From DATJGR01 sp963812255 (GTDB lineage Bacteria > Pseudomonadota > Gammaproteobacteria > Pseudomonadales > Azotimanducaceae): a DNA stretch of 64,000 bases. Position 1 is the first letter of the stretch, and the number at the start of each line of letters is the position of its first letter. Below are positions 10,958 to 18,615 of this stretch, one piece after another. The translations under genes and the position numbers were made by a program. The DNA lies in contig CAWEUM010000002.1 in assembly GCA_963812255.1 (NCBI GenBank), positions 248,001 through 312,000 of the forward strand. The letters run 5' to 3'. The notes beneath the pieces are model-generated. The model had not been told where the DNA came from, did no database searches, and saw only the letters and a list, made by a program, of their open reading frames with translations.

Positions 10958-11421
10958 CGGGCGCGACCACTTCGCGGCTGCGCGAGCAGCACGTCGATTG
11001 CATCGTTCGCGGCCGCGTCGACGCGTTCATTCTCAATGTGCCCGCTGTGACCTTTCACCCAACGCCATTCGATCTGGTGCGTCTGCGCGAGCTTATCGAG
11101 CTCAATCCACAGATCCTGATTCTTCACGGGCTGCTTCGCGGCCGTACGCCAGCCATTGGTCTTCCAACGCTTGATCCAACTCGTGACGCCTTGACGTAGG
11201 TACTGCGAATCGGTCGTGACGCGGATGTGGCTTTCTCGATCGAGCGTTCGCAGCGCCGCTATCGCAGCCATCACCTCCATGCGATTGTTGGTGGTCGCCG
11301 GTTCGGCTCCGCTCAACATGTTCTCGTGCGCGCCGCGGCGCAATAGCGCAGCCCATCCGCCCGGCCCGGGATTTCCGCGACAGGCGCCGTCCGTAAAGAT
11401 TTCGACCAACAGATCCCTCAC
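10954..11421 (-). CDS. rnhA: Ribonuclease HI
   Basis: Cleaves the RNA strand of RNA-DNA hybrids (R-loops, Okazaki primers). The 155-residue product is the length of E. coli RNase HI and keeps the acidic catalytic residues D11 (TDGACRGNPG), E49 (NNRMEV) and D71 (TTDSQYL), the histidine loop KGHSGH and the last aspartate in NERVDAAAN. The start at GTG 11421 overlaps the stop of the methyltransferase gene as GTGA. There is no separate Shine-Dalgarno sequence, which fits translational coupling. A much longer frame runs upstream through the methyltransferase but is antifamily in sequence. Confidence 0.96.
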   Translation of the reverse strand: MRDLLVEIFTDGACRGNPGPGGWAALLRRGAHENMLSGAEPATTNNRMEVMAAIAALRTLDRESHIRVTTDSQYLRQGVTSWIKRWKTNGWRTAAKQPVKNQDLWIELDKLAQTHQIEWRWVKGHSGHIENERVDAAANDAIDVLLAQPRSGRAR

Positions 11422-12194
11422 CGAGGATTGCGCATCGTTGGGTGCGGCACCACGACCGGCGCGAGCGGTGCCGGGCGCAACGAAGCGGCGCCGCGTAAGC
11501 GTGTCGTTCCCGCTGCGCTCTTCCGGCCGAGCACGTAGTACACACCGCCCACAGGAAGCCTCGATCTCTCCAGTGCGCCGCGCAAACGAACCCACCACGA
11601 TCGTTCGAAGGAACCGACCCCAAGCGGTGGACGAAACATCAGGTAACGCACACCTTCGTCCGCTTCGATACCGAGCAACGCCATCCAATCGAGCATTCGC
11701 CATGGATTGACGAACCGGACATCGCTGAACGCATCGTCATGGAAACGCGCCAGCACGCGGCGCACGCCCCAAAGACTCAACGGGTTGAACCCGCAGATCA
11801 GCAGCCGGCCGCCTGGACGCAGCGCCTTGCACACTTCCCGCATTGCCGAGCGCGGGTCTTCGCAACAGTCCAGGGCATGGTGCAGAACCACAGCGTCGAG
11901 TGAGCCTGGGGGAAATGGAAGCGCTTCCACGTTGCCAACAAAGGTGCCGACGCTCGAAGCACGGCTCGCAGTCGGACTGAATCCAGGCAGCGCGCCGTAG
12001 AAGCGGTGGCGGACCATACATCGTTCCAGTTCGATACCGGGCACCAGGACCGGACCGAGCCAAAGCATCGAATCGCCATGACAGCGGCGTACCCCCTGCG
12101 CCAACAGACGGGCTTCCTTTTGCAGCACCGTGGTCCCCAGCGGGCTCTGGAACCAGCTCGCGAGACCGTGCATCTCGTTAGTCGTCACGCTCAT
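11418..12194 (-). CDS. SAM-dependent methyltransferase, YafS-like
   Basis: A 258-residue class I methyltransferase. The usual acidic glycine-rich motif I is not well kept at the N-terminal end, but the post-motif region is clear: VEALPFPPGSLDAVVLHHALDCCEDP, then the LRPGGRLLICGFNPLSLWG strand and turn. Relatives sit beside rnhA in many gammaproteobacteria (yafS in E. coli, an unnamed gene in Pseudomonas), and their substrate is unknown. It is the first gene of the overlapping operon with rnhA, dnaQ and nudC, and it is divergent from mltD, with 78 bases between the start codons. In many relatives the glyoxalase II gene gloB lies in that position; here it is absent. Confidence 0.85.
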   Translation of the reverse strand: MSVTTNEMHGLASWFQSPLGTTVLQKEARLLAQGVRRCHGDSMLWLGPVLVPGIELERCMVRHRFYGALPGFSPTASRASSVGTFVGNVEALPFPPGSLDAVVLHHALDCCEDPRSAMREVCKALRPGGRLLICGFNPLSLWGVRRVLARFHDDAFSDVRFVNPWRMLDWMALLGIEADEGVRYLMFRPPLGVGSFERSWWVRLRGALERSRLPVGGVYYVLGRKSAAGTTRLRGAASLRPAPLAPVVVPHPTMRNPR

Positions 12195-12272
12195 CCGGCC
12201 AAGATTGAATCAACGGGCGGCTTTCCCCAATGTCGAGTCACATTGTGGGGACAGCAGGGAGGTTGCGCAACA

Positions 12273-13649
12273 ATGTCAAAGGCGCGATCGAGGGCGTGGT
12301 TGGGTGCGCGTCTGTGGTTGGTACTCTGCGCGATCACGTTCAACGGTTGCGACAGCGTCACCGGCGTTCCGGAACATCGAGTTACTGTTCCTGCAGTGGC
12401 TGTGAAGACACCTCCTCGGCTCAATCCCGTTGAGCTCGAACCGACTGTGGACGTGGACCGTGCGCCCGTTCCCGCAAATGTGTGGAATGCGTTGCGCGAT
12501 GGCTTTGCGCTCGATCACGAAACGAGCGAGCCAACGGTCGAGCGCGCAATCCAATCGTATCTCGACGGCATGCCGCTGATACCCGCGATCGAAACACAGG
12601 CGCGCCGCTACCTGGCGTATGTGGTCGACGCAGTACAGAGGCGACAGCTTCCCACCGAACTGGCGCTGCTCCCGATCATCGAAAGCACCTTGAATCCCTA
12701 CGCTTCGTCACCCAGCGGCGCAGCCGGTCTCTGGCAACTGATCCCGTCTACCGCGAAGCACTACGGCGTGAGGATCGATTGGTGGTACGACGGGCGCCGC
12801 GATCCGATCGACTCGACCGCCGCCGCACTGGACTACCTGACTTATCTTCACGAGGAGTTCGGCAACTGGTTGCTTGCAATTGCTGCCTACAACAGCGGCG
12901 AAGGTCGAGTGAGGCGTGCCATGGCCGCCGCGCCCGGCGCAGGTTTCTTCGATCTCGATCTGCCGTCCGAAACGAAAAGCTATGTCCCCAAACTGCTCGC
13001 GCTTGCCCACCTGATCGCCGACGATGAAACGGAGTCATTGCCGCAGATCGACACCGCACCCGCGTTTGTGACCGCAAAGTTCGACGATCAGGTCGATCTG
13101 GCCGTGCTCGCCAACATCGGTGCGCTGCCGATCGACGAAATGTTTAGATTCAACCCTGGTCTCAATCGCGCCGCCACACCACCGGACATGCCCTACCGGC
13201 TACGGATTCCTGTTTCCGACCGGGATGCTTTTCGCGACGCGTTCGATCGCTATCCGAAGCAGAGCGTGGTGTGGAAACGGCACGTGGTCAAACGCGGCGA
13301 CAGTCTCTCGCGAATCGCGAAGCACTACAAAACGACCACCGCGGCCATTCGGTCCACCAACCGGCTCCGCGGCAACCTGATCCGTCCCAAGCAAACCCTG
13401 TTGATTGCAGTCGCCGCCATTCAACGCACCGCGTTGCCGGTCAATCCGATGCTCGCAGGATCAGCACGATCTCCGACGCGACGGCTGACGTACACGGTGA
13501 GGCGCGGCGACTCACTATCGCGCATCGCGAATCGGTTCGACGTGTCGGTGTCCGCGATCGCGGTGTGGAACTCGGTCGATCCGACCGACATTCTGCGGCC
13601 GGGTCAACGGCTGATACTGCATATCTCGAACAAGCGAGCCGTATCGTGA
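12273..13649 (+). CDS. mltD: Membrane-bound lytic murein transglycosylase D with two LysM domains
   Basis: Cleaves peptidoglycan glycan strands, forming 1,6-anhydro-muramyl ends. The 458-residue product starts at ATG 12273 after a strong AGGGAGG motif; an in-frame ATG far upstream (12006) would run across the divergent gene. It has a lipoprotein-type signal ending at C26 (TFNGC, a slightly atypical lipobox). The transglycosylase domain has catalytic E137 in PIIESTLNPYASS, then GAAGLWQLIPSTA and AAYNSGEGRV. Two LysM peptidoglycan-binding modules follow, at about 336-379 and 406-450, both beginning with a RRGDSLSRIA-like stretch. It probably sits in the periplasm anchored to the outer membrane. 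A GC-rich hairpin follows the stop. Confidence 0.95.
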   Translation: MSKARSRAWLGARLWLVLCAITFNGCDSVTGVPEHRVTVPAVAVKTPPRLNPVELEPTVDVDRAPVPANVWNALRDGFALDHETSEPTVERAIQSYLDGMPLIPAIETQARRYLAYVVDAVQRRQLPTELALLPIIESTLNPYASSPSGAAGLWQLIPSTAKHYGVRIDWWYDGRRDPIDSTAAALDYLTYLHEEFGNWLLAIAAYNSGEGRVRRAMAAAPGAGFFDLDLPSETKSYVPKLLALAHLIADDETESLPQIDTAPAFVTAKFDDQVDLAVLANIGALPIDEMFRFNPGLNRAATPPDMPYRLRIPVSDRDAFRDAFDRYPKQSVVWKRHVVKRGDSLSRIAKHYKTTTAAIRSTNRLRGNLIRPKQTLLIAVAAIQRTALPVNPMLAGSARSPTRRLTYTVRRGDSLSRIANRFDVSVSAIAVWNSVDPTDILRPGQRLILHISNKRAVS

Positions 13650-13658
13650 TCGTGAACG

Positions 13659-13680
13659 CGCCCGGAGCTAAACGGGCGCT
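13659..13680. terminator. Hairpin between convergent mltD and ppiD
   Basis: A perfect 7-base-pair stem (GCGCCCG with CGGGCGC) with an 8-base loop lies in the 30-base gap between the convergent ends of mltD and ppiD, touching the ppiD stop. It could serve both directions. Neither side has a strong U-tract, so its efficiency as an intrinsic terminator is uncertain. Confidence 0.45.
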
Positions 13681-15575
13681 TAGCCTCGATCAATAGCCGC
13701 TGCGTCGCGTAGTGTGAGGAACAGGCCGGTAAATTCCTCGTTGCCAACACGCTTGGCCAACTCCGCCCGTATCGAAGCCCGCTCCACATCCGTCAACGCG
13801 CCGTAGTCGCCGTCTTTGACGGAACTGACGGTCACCACGGCGACATCTCCACTGCCGAGTCCGGTCGAAGTCACCGACCGCGCATTCCCGGTCGGCCGGG
13901 GTAGCTGAAATGCCGAACTAACAATCTCGGGATCGACCCCGGGCGCGCCCCTGGCAATCGAGCCGGCCACGTGCCAGTCGATCCCGTACGCCGCGGCGAT
14001 CGCAGCCGCGGCCTCCCCCTTGGCGACGCGCGCAACCGCTTCGGCAGCCGCTTCGCGGGCACGATCCACTGCCGCTTCGTGTACCAGCTTCTTTCGAATC
14101 ACATCGGTAACGTCGGCGAGCGAGCGCTGCTCCGGAGGACGATGCCCTTCGACGCGTAGTACATAGGCGTTCTTGTCGACCTCGATGACCCGGCTGTTGA
14201 AACCTTTCGCGATGACATCGTCGCCGAACGCCGCCTTGCGCAATTCAGGTGCATCGAACGGTGCGGGACCCGCATTCGTTGTCACACCGGTCGCATGCCG
14301 AATCGGCAGTTCGGCCGTCTTCGAAATCTGCGTCAGAGCGTCTGGTGATTCGAACGCGAGTTCGTCTAGATCACGCACCTTCGCGCGATACTTTTCTTCG
14401 GCCGCGTCCTCACGCAACCGTTCGACGATCTTCGGGCGAACCTCGTCCAGCTTGGGGTATTGATCATCTTTGATCGCCAGCACCTTGATCAGATGTTCGC
14501 CGAACTGGGTGCGCACGGGATCCGATACCGCGTTTACGTCGAGCGACCACGCCACCTTATCGAATTCCGGCGCGAACGCGTCTTTGGAAATGAATCCCAG
14601 ATCTCCGCCATTCTGCGCCGAACCTGGATCCTCAGATACCTTACGCGCGATGTCCTCGAATCGCTCGCCGTGTGCAAGCCGCTGTTTGATCGCCGCGAGT
14701 TCCGCCTTCGCCGCTGCCGCAGTCCGGCTAGCGTTGACCTGCAGCAGGATGTGCTCGACGTGGCGACGTTCCTGCGGCTTGAACGCTTTCACATCGGCAT
14801 CGTACTGCGCCTGAATCTGCGCGTCGGTCGGCGCGAATTCGTCGGACTTCGCAAGTTCACCCGCCGACAGCTTTACGTAGTCGACATCTACGGTATCTTC
14901 AGTCATGAAATCGGGCATATGGGCTCGATAGTACGCTTTTACATCATCGTCCCCGATCTTCACGTCTTTCTCGAAGCGCTTGGGCGTGAACATGAGGTAT
15001 GCGACATCTCGCTTCTGCGCCAACAGCCGCGCTGCGTCGCGGACTTCGTCATCGGTTACGAATGGCGTTTCCCTGACCGCATCGGTAAGCTGCGCCAGCG
15101 CATAGTTGTTAGTCAGCTCAGCTCTGAACGTCGGCGGCGTGTGCCCGGCGTTGGCGAGCAGCCGTCGGTACAGGTCCGCGTCGAACTTGCCCGCCACCTG
15201 AAACTGGGGATTTCCGACAATCACACGGTCAACCTCGGCTGGCGACACGCGTAGCCCAGCGTCGTTTGCGTACTCCATCAGGATCGTTTGATTGATCAGA
15301 CCGTCCAGAACTGAACCGCGCAGCCGGGTTGCATCGATCAGATCCGGATCAGCGTGTTCGCCCATCTGGGCAAGTATCCGTTGCCGTTGACGGTCCGTCT
15401 CCATTGCCAGTCTCGACTGGCTAATGTCTACACCATCCACCTTTGCTGCGGGAGGATCAGTTTTCATGAAGGCTTCGAATGCGCCGAATCCGAACATCGT
15501 GAACACGATGATGAGTATCCCGAGCAGGATCTTCGTCGCCGTGCTTTGCGATTGCTCCCGCATCTTTTGCAACAT
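13680..15575 (-). CDS. ppiD: Periplasmic folding factor PpiD (SurA_N/parvulin, membrane anchored)
   Basis: A 631-residue protein with one N-terminal inner-membrane helix (about 14-34, LLGILIIVFTMFGFGAF) and a large periplasmic part: a SurA_N-like chaperone region (residues about 36-190), a parvulin domain at about 265-365 and a C-terminal SurA_N-like lobe. PpiD works at the exit of the Sec translocon on newly exported proteins. The parvulin domain keeps the RHVEHILLQV strand, GGDLGF and FGEHLIKV, so it looks more like an active prolyl isomerase than E. coli PpiD, whose domain is considered inactive; this is inference. It follows hupB, as in most gammaproteobacteria. The hupB terminator lies in the gap. 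Confidence 0.94.
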   Translation of the reverse strand: MLQKMREQSQSTATKILLGILIIVFTMFGFGAFEAFMKTDPPAAKVDGVDISQSRLAMETDRQRQRILAQMGEHADPDLIDATRLRGSVLDGLINQTILMEYANDAGLRVSPAEVDRVIVGNPQFQVAGKFDADLYRRLLANAGHTPPTFRAELTNNYALAQLTDAVRETPFVTDDEVRDAARLLAQKRDVAYLMFTPKRFEKDVKIGDDDVKAYYRAHMPDFMTEDTVDVDYVKLSAGELAKSDEFAPTDAQIQAQYDADVKAFKPQERRHVEHILLQVNASRTAAAAKAELAAIKQRLAHGERFEDIARKVSEDPGSAQNGGDLGFISKDAFAPEFDKVAWSLDVNAVSDPVRTQFGEHLIKVLAIKDDQYPKLDEVRPKIVERLREDAAEEKYRAKVRDLDELAFESPDALTQISKTAELPIRHATGVTTNAGPAPFDAPELRKAAFGDDVIAKGFNSRVIEVDKNAYVLRVEGHRPPEQRSLADVTDVIRKKLVHEAAVDRAREAAAEAVARVAKGEAAAAIAAAYGIDWHVAGSIARGAPGVDPEIVSSAFQLPRPTGNARSVTSTGLGSGDVAVVTVSSVKDGDYGALTDVERASIRAELAKRVGNEEFTGLFLTLRDAAAIDRG

Positions 15576-15597
15576 TGGAAATCAGCTCCAACAAACG

Positions 15598-15620
15598 AAA
15601 AAAGGCGCAGAATCTGCGCC
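15598..15620 (-). terminator. Rho-independent terminator of hupB
   Basis: On the minus strand a perfect 7-base-pair stem (GGCGCAG with CTGCGCC, loop of 3) is followed at once by six T residues. It lies about 50 bases beyond the hupB stop and upstream of ppiD. This is a textbook intrinsic terminator, so ppiD probably relies on readthrough or its own promoter. Confidence 0.85.
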
Positions 15621-15672
15621 TTCGATTGAAAACCGCGGGCTTCCGATCAGCGACCGGAGACGCCGTATCAAA

Positions 15673-15945
15673 TTAGTTCAGCGCATCCTTCAGCGCTTTA
15701 CCTGGTTTGAATCCGGGAACGCGAGCCGCCTTGATCGCAATTGGCTCACCGGTTTGCGGATTGCGCCCGGTGCGCGCAGCACGCTCTTTGACAGCAAACG
15801 TTCCGAAGCCGACCAGGACGACGGGATCGGCATCCTTCAATGCGGACGTAATCGCATCGAGCATTGATTCCAACGCTCGCGCCGCCGACGCCTTGGAAAT
15901 GTCGGAGGATTCCGCGATCTTATCTATGAGCTCTGTTTTGTTCAC
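15673..15945 (-). CDS. hupB: DNA-binding protein HU, beta type
   Basis: A 90-residue histone-like protein that bends and compacts DNA as a dimer. The fold elements are clear: the MNKTELIDKIAE helix, the helical hairpin, GFGTFAVKERAARTGRNPQTGEPI in the arms (with the DNA-intercalating proline in RNPQTG), and the PGFKPGKALKDALN terminus. The start codon is GTG 15945, with GAGGA seven bases upstream. It lies between lon and ppiD, as in E. coli, has its own strong promoter (16016-16045) and a dedicated terminator, and is therefore probably a highly expressed single-gene transcript. Confidence 0.97.
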   Translation of the reverse strand: MNKTELIDKIAESSDISKASAARALESMLDAITSALKDADPVVLVGFGTFAVKERAARTGRNPQTGEPIAIKAARVPGFKPGKALKDALN

Positions 15946-16015
15946 TCTTCGTCCTCGGGATGAAAGTAGGGATGCCGGTCGATTGTGCTGATGACTCAGC
16001 GGGAAGTGGGCGTGG

Positions 16016-16045
16016 TTTATACCAACTCTAGAAAATCACTGTCAA
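16016..16045 (-). promoter_or_regulatory. Strong sigma-70 promoter of hupB
   Basis: On the minus strand a perfect TTGACA -35 box (16040-16045) and a TATAAA -10 box (16016-16021) are 18 bases apart. The start of hupB is about 70 bases downstream. The -35 box lies inside the inverted repeat that I read as the lon terminator. Confidence 0.75.
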
Positions 16046-16053
16046 GGACAGTG
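16037..16053 (-). terminator. Hairpin after lon, overlapping the hupB -35 box
   Basis: A perfect inverted repeat, CACTGTC and GACAGTG with a 3-base loop, lies 17 bases beyond the lon stop. In the leftward direction it is followed by ATTTTCT, a short U-tract, so it can terminate lon transcripts. Its right arm supplies TTGACA of the hupB promoter. It may also be an operator; the sequence does not decide. Confidence 0.55.
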
Positions 16054-16070
16054 CCTGTCGGCGTTGCGGT

Positions 16071-18494
16071 TCAATGTGCGCTGATCGATACCGACGCTGC
16101 AGGTACGCCCACCGCCGCTGCCGCACCATCGACAATCGGTTCAGCAATGGCTTCGGGCATGCGTTCGAGCGCAATCTTCATGACATCGTCCATCCATTTC
16201 ACCGGTCGAATATCGAGATCGCGCTTGATATTGTCCGGAATCTCTTTCAAGTCGCGCGCATTCTCATCGGGAATAATGACGATTCGGATGCCACCTCGAT
16301 GCGCCGCGAGCAGTTTTTCCTTCAGGCCCCCGATGGGAAGAACCTGACCGCGCAGCGTAATCTCACCTGTCATGGCGACGTCAGCACGCACAGCAATTCC
16401 CGTGAGCACCGAGATGATCGCCGTGCACATTCCGATACCCGCGCTAGGACCATCCTTTGGCGTAGCGCCTTCGGGTACATGCACATGTAGATCGTTCACT
16501 TCATGGAAATTGCGTGCAATTCCCAACAGACGCGCGCGACTCCTGACGAACGTCAATGCGGCCTGAATCGATTCCTGCATCACATCGCCGAGCGAGCCGG
16601 TCTTGGTCTGTTTGCCCTTGCCAGGCACGGCCACCGCTTCGATGTTGAGCAATTCGCCACCCACCTGCGTCCAGGCGAGCCCAGTAACCATGCCAATTTG
16701 ATTGTGCTCTTCGGCGCGGCCGTAGCTGTGCTTCCTGACGCCGTTGTAGTGTTCGACGAGATCGGGCGAAATATCTTTCGCGGTCACCACTGATCCCAGC
16801 GCCTGCTCCTTGACGATCTTGCGACAAAGCTTTGCGATTTCTCGTTCTAGACCGCGAACGCCGGCCTCTCGCGTGTAGAAGCGAATCAGATGAACGAGTG
16901 CGTCGTCGCCGATTTCGAGATCTGCAGCGGCGAGGCCGTTCAATCGCCGCTGCTTCGGGACGAGATAGCGCTTGGCTATGTTGAGTTTCTCGTCTTCCGT
17001 GTAGCCGGGAAGGCGGATCACTTCCATGCGATCGAGCAACGCTGTTGGAATGTTCATCGAGTTGGACGTACAGACGAAGAACACGTCGGAGAGATCGTAG
17101 TCGACCTCCAGGTAGTGGTCGTTGAACGTATTATTCTGTTCGGGATCCAGCACTTCGAGCAACGCCGAGGCGGGGTCGCCCCGCATATCCATGCCCATCT
17201 TGTCGACCTCGTCGAACAGGAACAACGGATTGCGCACGCCACCCTTGGCCATCTTCTGCAGCACTTTGCCGGGCAGAGACCCAATGTAGGTGCGACGATG
17301 CCCTCGGATTTCGGCTTCGTCACGCACGCCGCCCAGTGCCATGCGAACGAATTTCCGGTTCGTCGCGCGGGCGATCGATTCGCCCAGCGACGTCTTGCCC
17401 ACACCAGGCGGACCGACCAGACACAAAACCGGTCCTTTCACCCGCTGTACGCGTCCCTGGACCGCGAGGTATTCGAGGATTCTTTCTTTGACTTCTTCGA
17501 GTCCGTAGTGATCCTCGTTGAGAATCCTCTCCGCTTGCGCAAGGTCGCGTCGAACGCGGCTACGTTTCTTCCACGGCACACCGAGTATCCAATCGAGGTA
17601 ACTGCGAACGACCGTCGCTTCGGCAGACATCGGTGACATCATTTTCAGCTTGGTCAGTTCCGTCAGCGCCTTGTCGCGAGCTTCCTTCGACATGCCCGCG
17701 TCATCGATTCGCTGCTTCAGATCATCGGTCTCGTTCGGCGCTTCCTCCAGATCACCCAATTCCTTCTGGATGGCCTTCATCTGCTCGTTCAGATAGTACT
17801 CTCGCTGGCTCTTCTCCATCTGCTTCTTGACGCGTCCTCGGATTCGCTTTTCGACCTGAAACAAATCGATTTCCGCACCCATCAACGCCAGGATGCGTTC
17901 GATACGTTGCTCGATCTCAACGGTCTCGAGGATGCGCTGTCGATCCTCGACTTTCAGCGTCATCTGCGCGGCGATGGTGTCCACCAGACGTCCGGGTTCG
18001 TCGATACCCGCCAGGGAGGAAAGTACCTCCTCGGGGACTTTCTTCGAAAGCTGCACATACTGCTCGAACTGATTCATCAGCGAACGAACCATCGCCTCTG
18101 CGGCCGCGGGCGGCGCCGGCTCCACGAGCGATTGCACATCGGCCGCCATGTATTCGCCGGCATCGTCGAAATCGAGAATGCGAGCGCGAAATCCTCCTTC
18201 GACCAGCACCTTTACCGTGCCGTCGGGCAGCTTCAACAGCTGCAACAGCGTTGCGACGGTCCCGATATCGAACAAGTCTTCACGCGCCGGCCGTTCAATC
18301 TCCGCGTCGCGCTTTGCGACCAGCAGCACCTGTTTGTCGGTTGCCATCGCGGCTTCGAGCGCGCGGATCGAACTCTCCGTCCCGACGAACAATGGATGCA
18401 CGCCGTGTGGATATACCACCATGTCGCGCAGAGGGAGCACCGGAATTTCCGGCGCGAAGTCACTCGCAGCTCGTTTCATCGTCACCTGCTTCAA
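16071..18494 (-). CDS. lon: ATP-dependent protease La
   Basis: A cytoplasmic AAA+ protease that degrades misfolded and specific regulatory proteins. The 807-residue chain has the N-terminal substrate-binding LON domain (from IPVLPLRDMVVYPH), a coiled region, the ATPase with Walker A GPPGVGKT and Walker B FLFDEVDKMG, and the C-terminal protease domain with catalytic S684 in KDGPSAGIGM and a lysine near 727 in GGLKEKLLAAHRG. I chose the TTG start at 18494 because GGGAGG lies five bases upstream; ATG 18479 would shorten the protein by five residues. It sits between clpX and hupB in the conserved order. A heat-shock promoter is expected, but I see no convincing one in the 121-base gap. Confidence 0.97.
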   Translation of the reverse strand: MKQVTMKRAASDFAPEIPVLPLRDMVVYPHGVHPLFVGTESSIRALEAAMATDKQVLLVAKRDAEIERPAREDLFDIGTVATLLQLLKLPDGTVKVLVEGGFRARILDFDDAGEYMAADVQSLVEPAPPAAAEAMVRSLMNQFEQYVQLSKKVPEEVLSSLAGIDEPGRLVDTIAAQMTLKVEDRQRILETVEIEQRIERILALMGAEIDLFQVEKRIRGRVKKQMEKSQREYYLNEQMKAIQKELGDLEEAPNETDDLKQRIDDAGMSKEARDKALTELTKLKMMSPMSAEATVVRSYLDWILGVPWKKRSRVRRDLAQAERILNEDHYGLEEVKERILEYLAVQGRVQRVKGPVLCLVGPPGVGKTSLGESIARATNRKFVRMALGGVRDEAEIRGHRRTYIGSLPGKVLQKMAKGGVRNPLFLFDEVDKMGMDMRGDPASALLEVLDPEQNNTFNDHYLEVDYDLSDVFFVCTSNSMNIPTALLDRMEVIRLPGYTEDEKLNIAKRYLVPKQRRLNGLAAADLEIGDDALVHLIRFYTREAGVRGLEREIAKLCRKIVKEQALGSVVTAKDISPDLVEHYNGVRKHSYGRAEEHNQIGMVTGLAWTQVGGELLNIEAVAVPGKGKQTKTGSLGDVMQESIQAALTFVRSRARLLGIARNFHEVNDLHVHVPEGATPKDGPSAGIGMCTAIISVLTGIAVRADVAMTGEITLRGQVLPIGGLKEKLLAAHRGGIRIVIIPDENARDLKEIPDNIKRDLDIRPVKWMDDVMKIALERMPEAIAEPIVDGAAAAVGVPAASVSISAH

Positions 18495-18575
18495 TCAAAC
18501 CTCCCGAGAGCATATGAGCCGCGAGATCGACCCCGGTGGGATCTTGTGCGCCGATTGTAACGCGACATAAACGCC

Positions 18576-18597
18576 GAAGGGGCCAAGTGGCCCCTTC
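18576..18597 (-). terminator. Hairpin between clpX and lon
   Basis: A perfect 9-base-pair stem, GAAGGGGCC with GGCCCCTTC, around a 4-base loop begins 19 bases after the clpX stop. Leftward it is followed by a weak T-containing stretch (GGCGTTTATG). It is probably a partial terminator of the tig-clpPX message upstream of lon; the symmetrical stem could also be read from the other strand. Confidence 0.55.
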
Positions 18598-18615
18598 GAA
18601 CGGTCGCAATCGTGA

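Noticed and set aside
12006..12272. An upstream extension of mltD to ATG 12006.
   Set aside because: It would cross the divergent methyltransferase gene, place the lipoprotein signal in the middle of the protein and ignore the AGGGAGG site before ATG 12273.
12195..12272. A remnant of gloB in the mltD-methyltransferase gap.
   Set aside because: Only 78 bases are available and none of the frames shows the metal-binding HxHxDH pattern of glyoxalase II.
18495..18575. A sigma-32 promoter for lon in the clpX-lon gap.
   Set aside because: No CTTGAA box with CCCCAT at 13-15 bases is present; the CCCC runs there belong to the hairpin stem.
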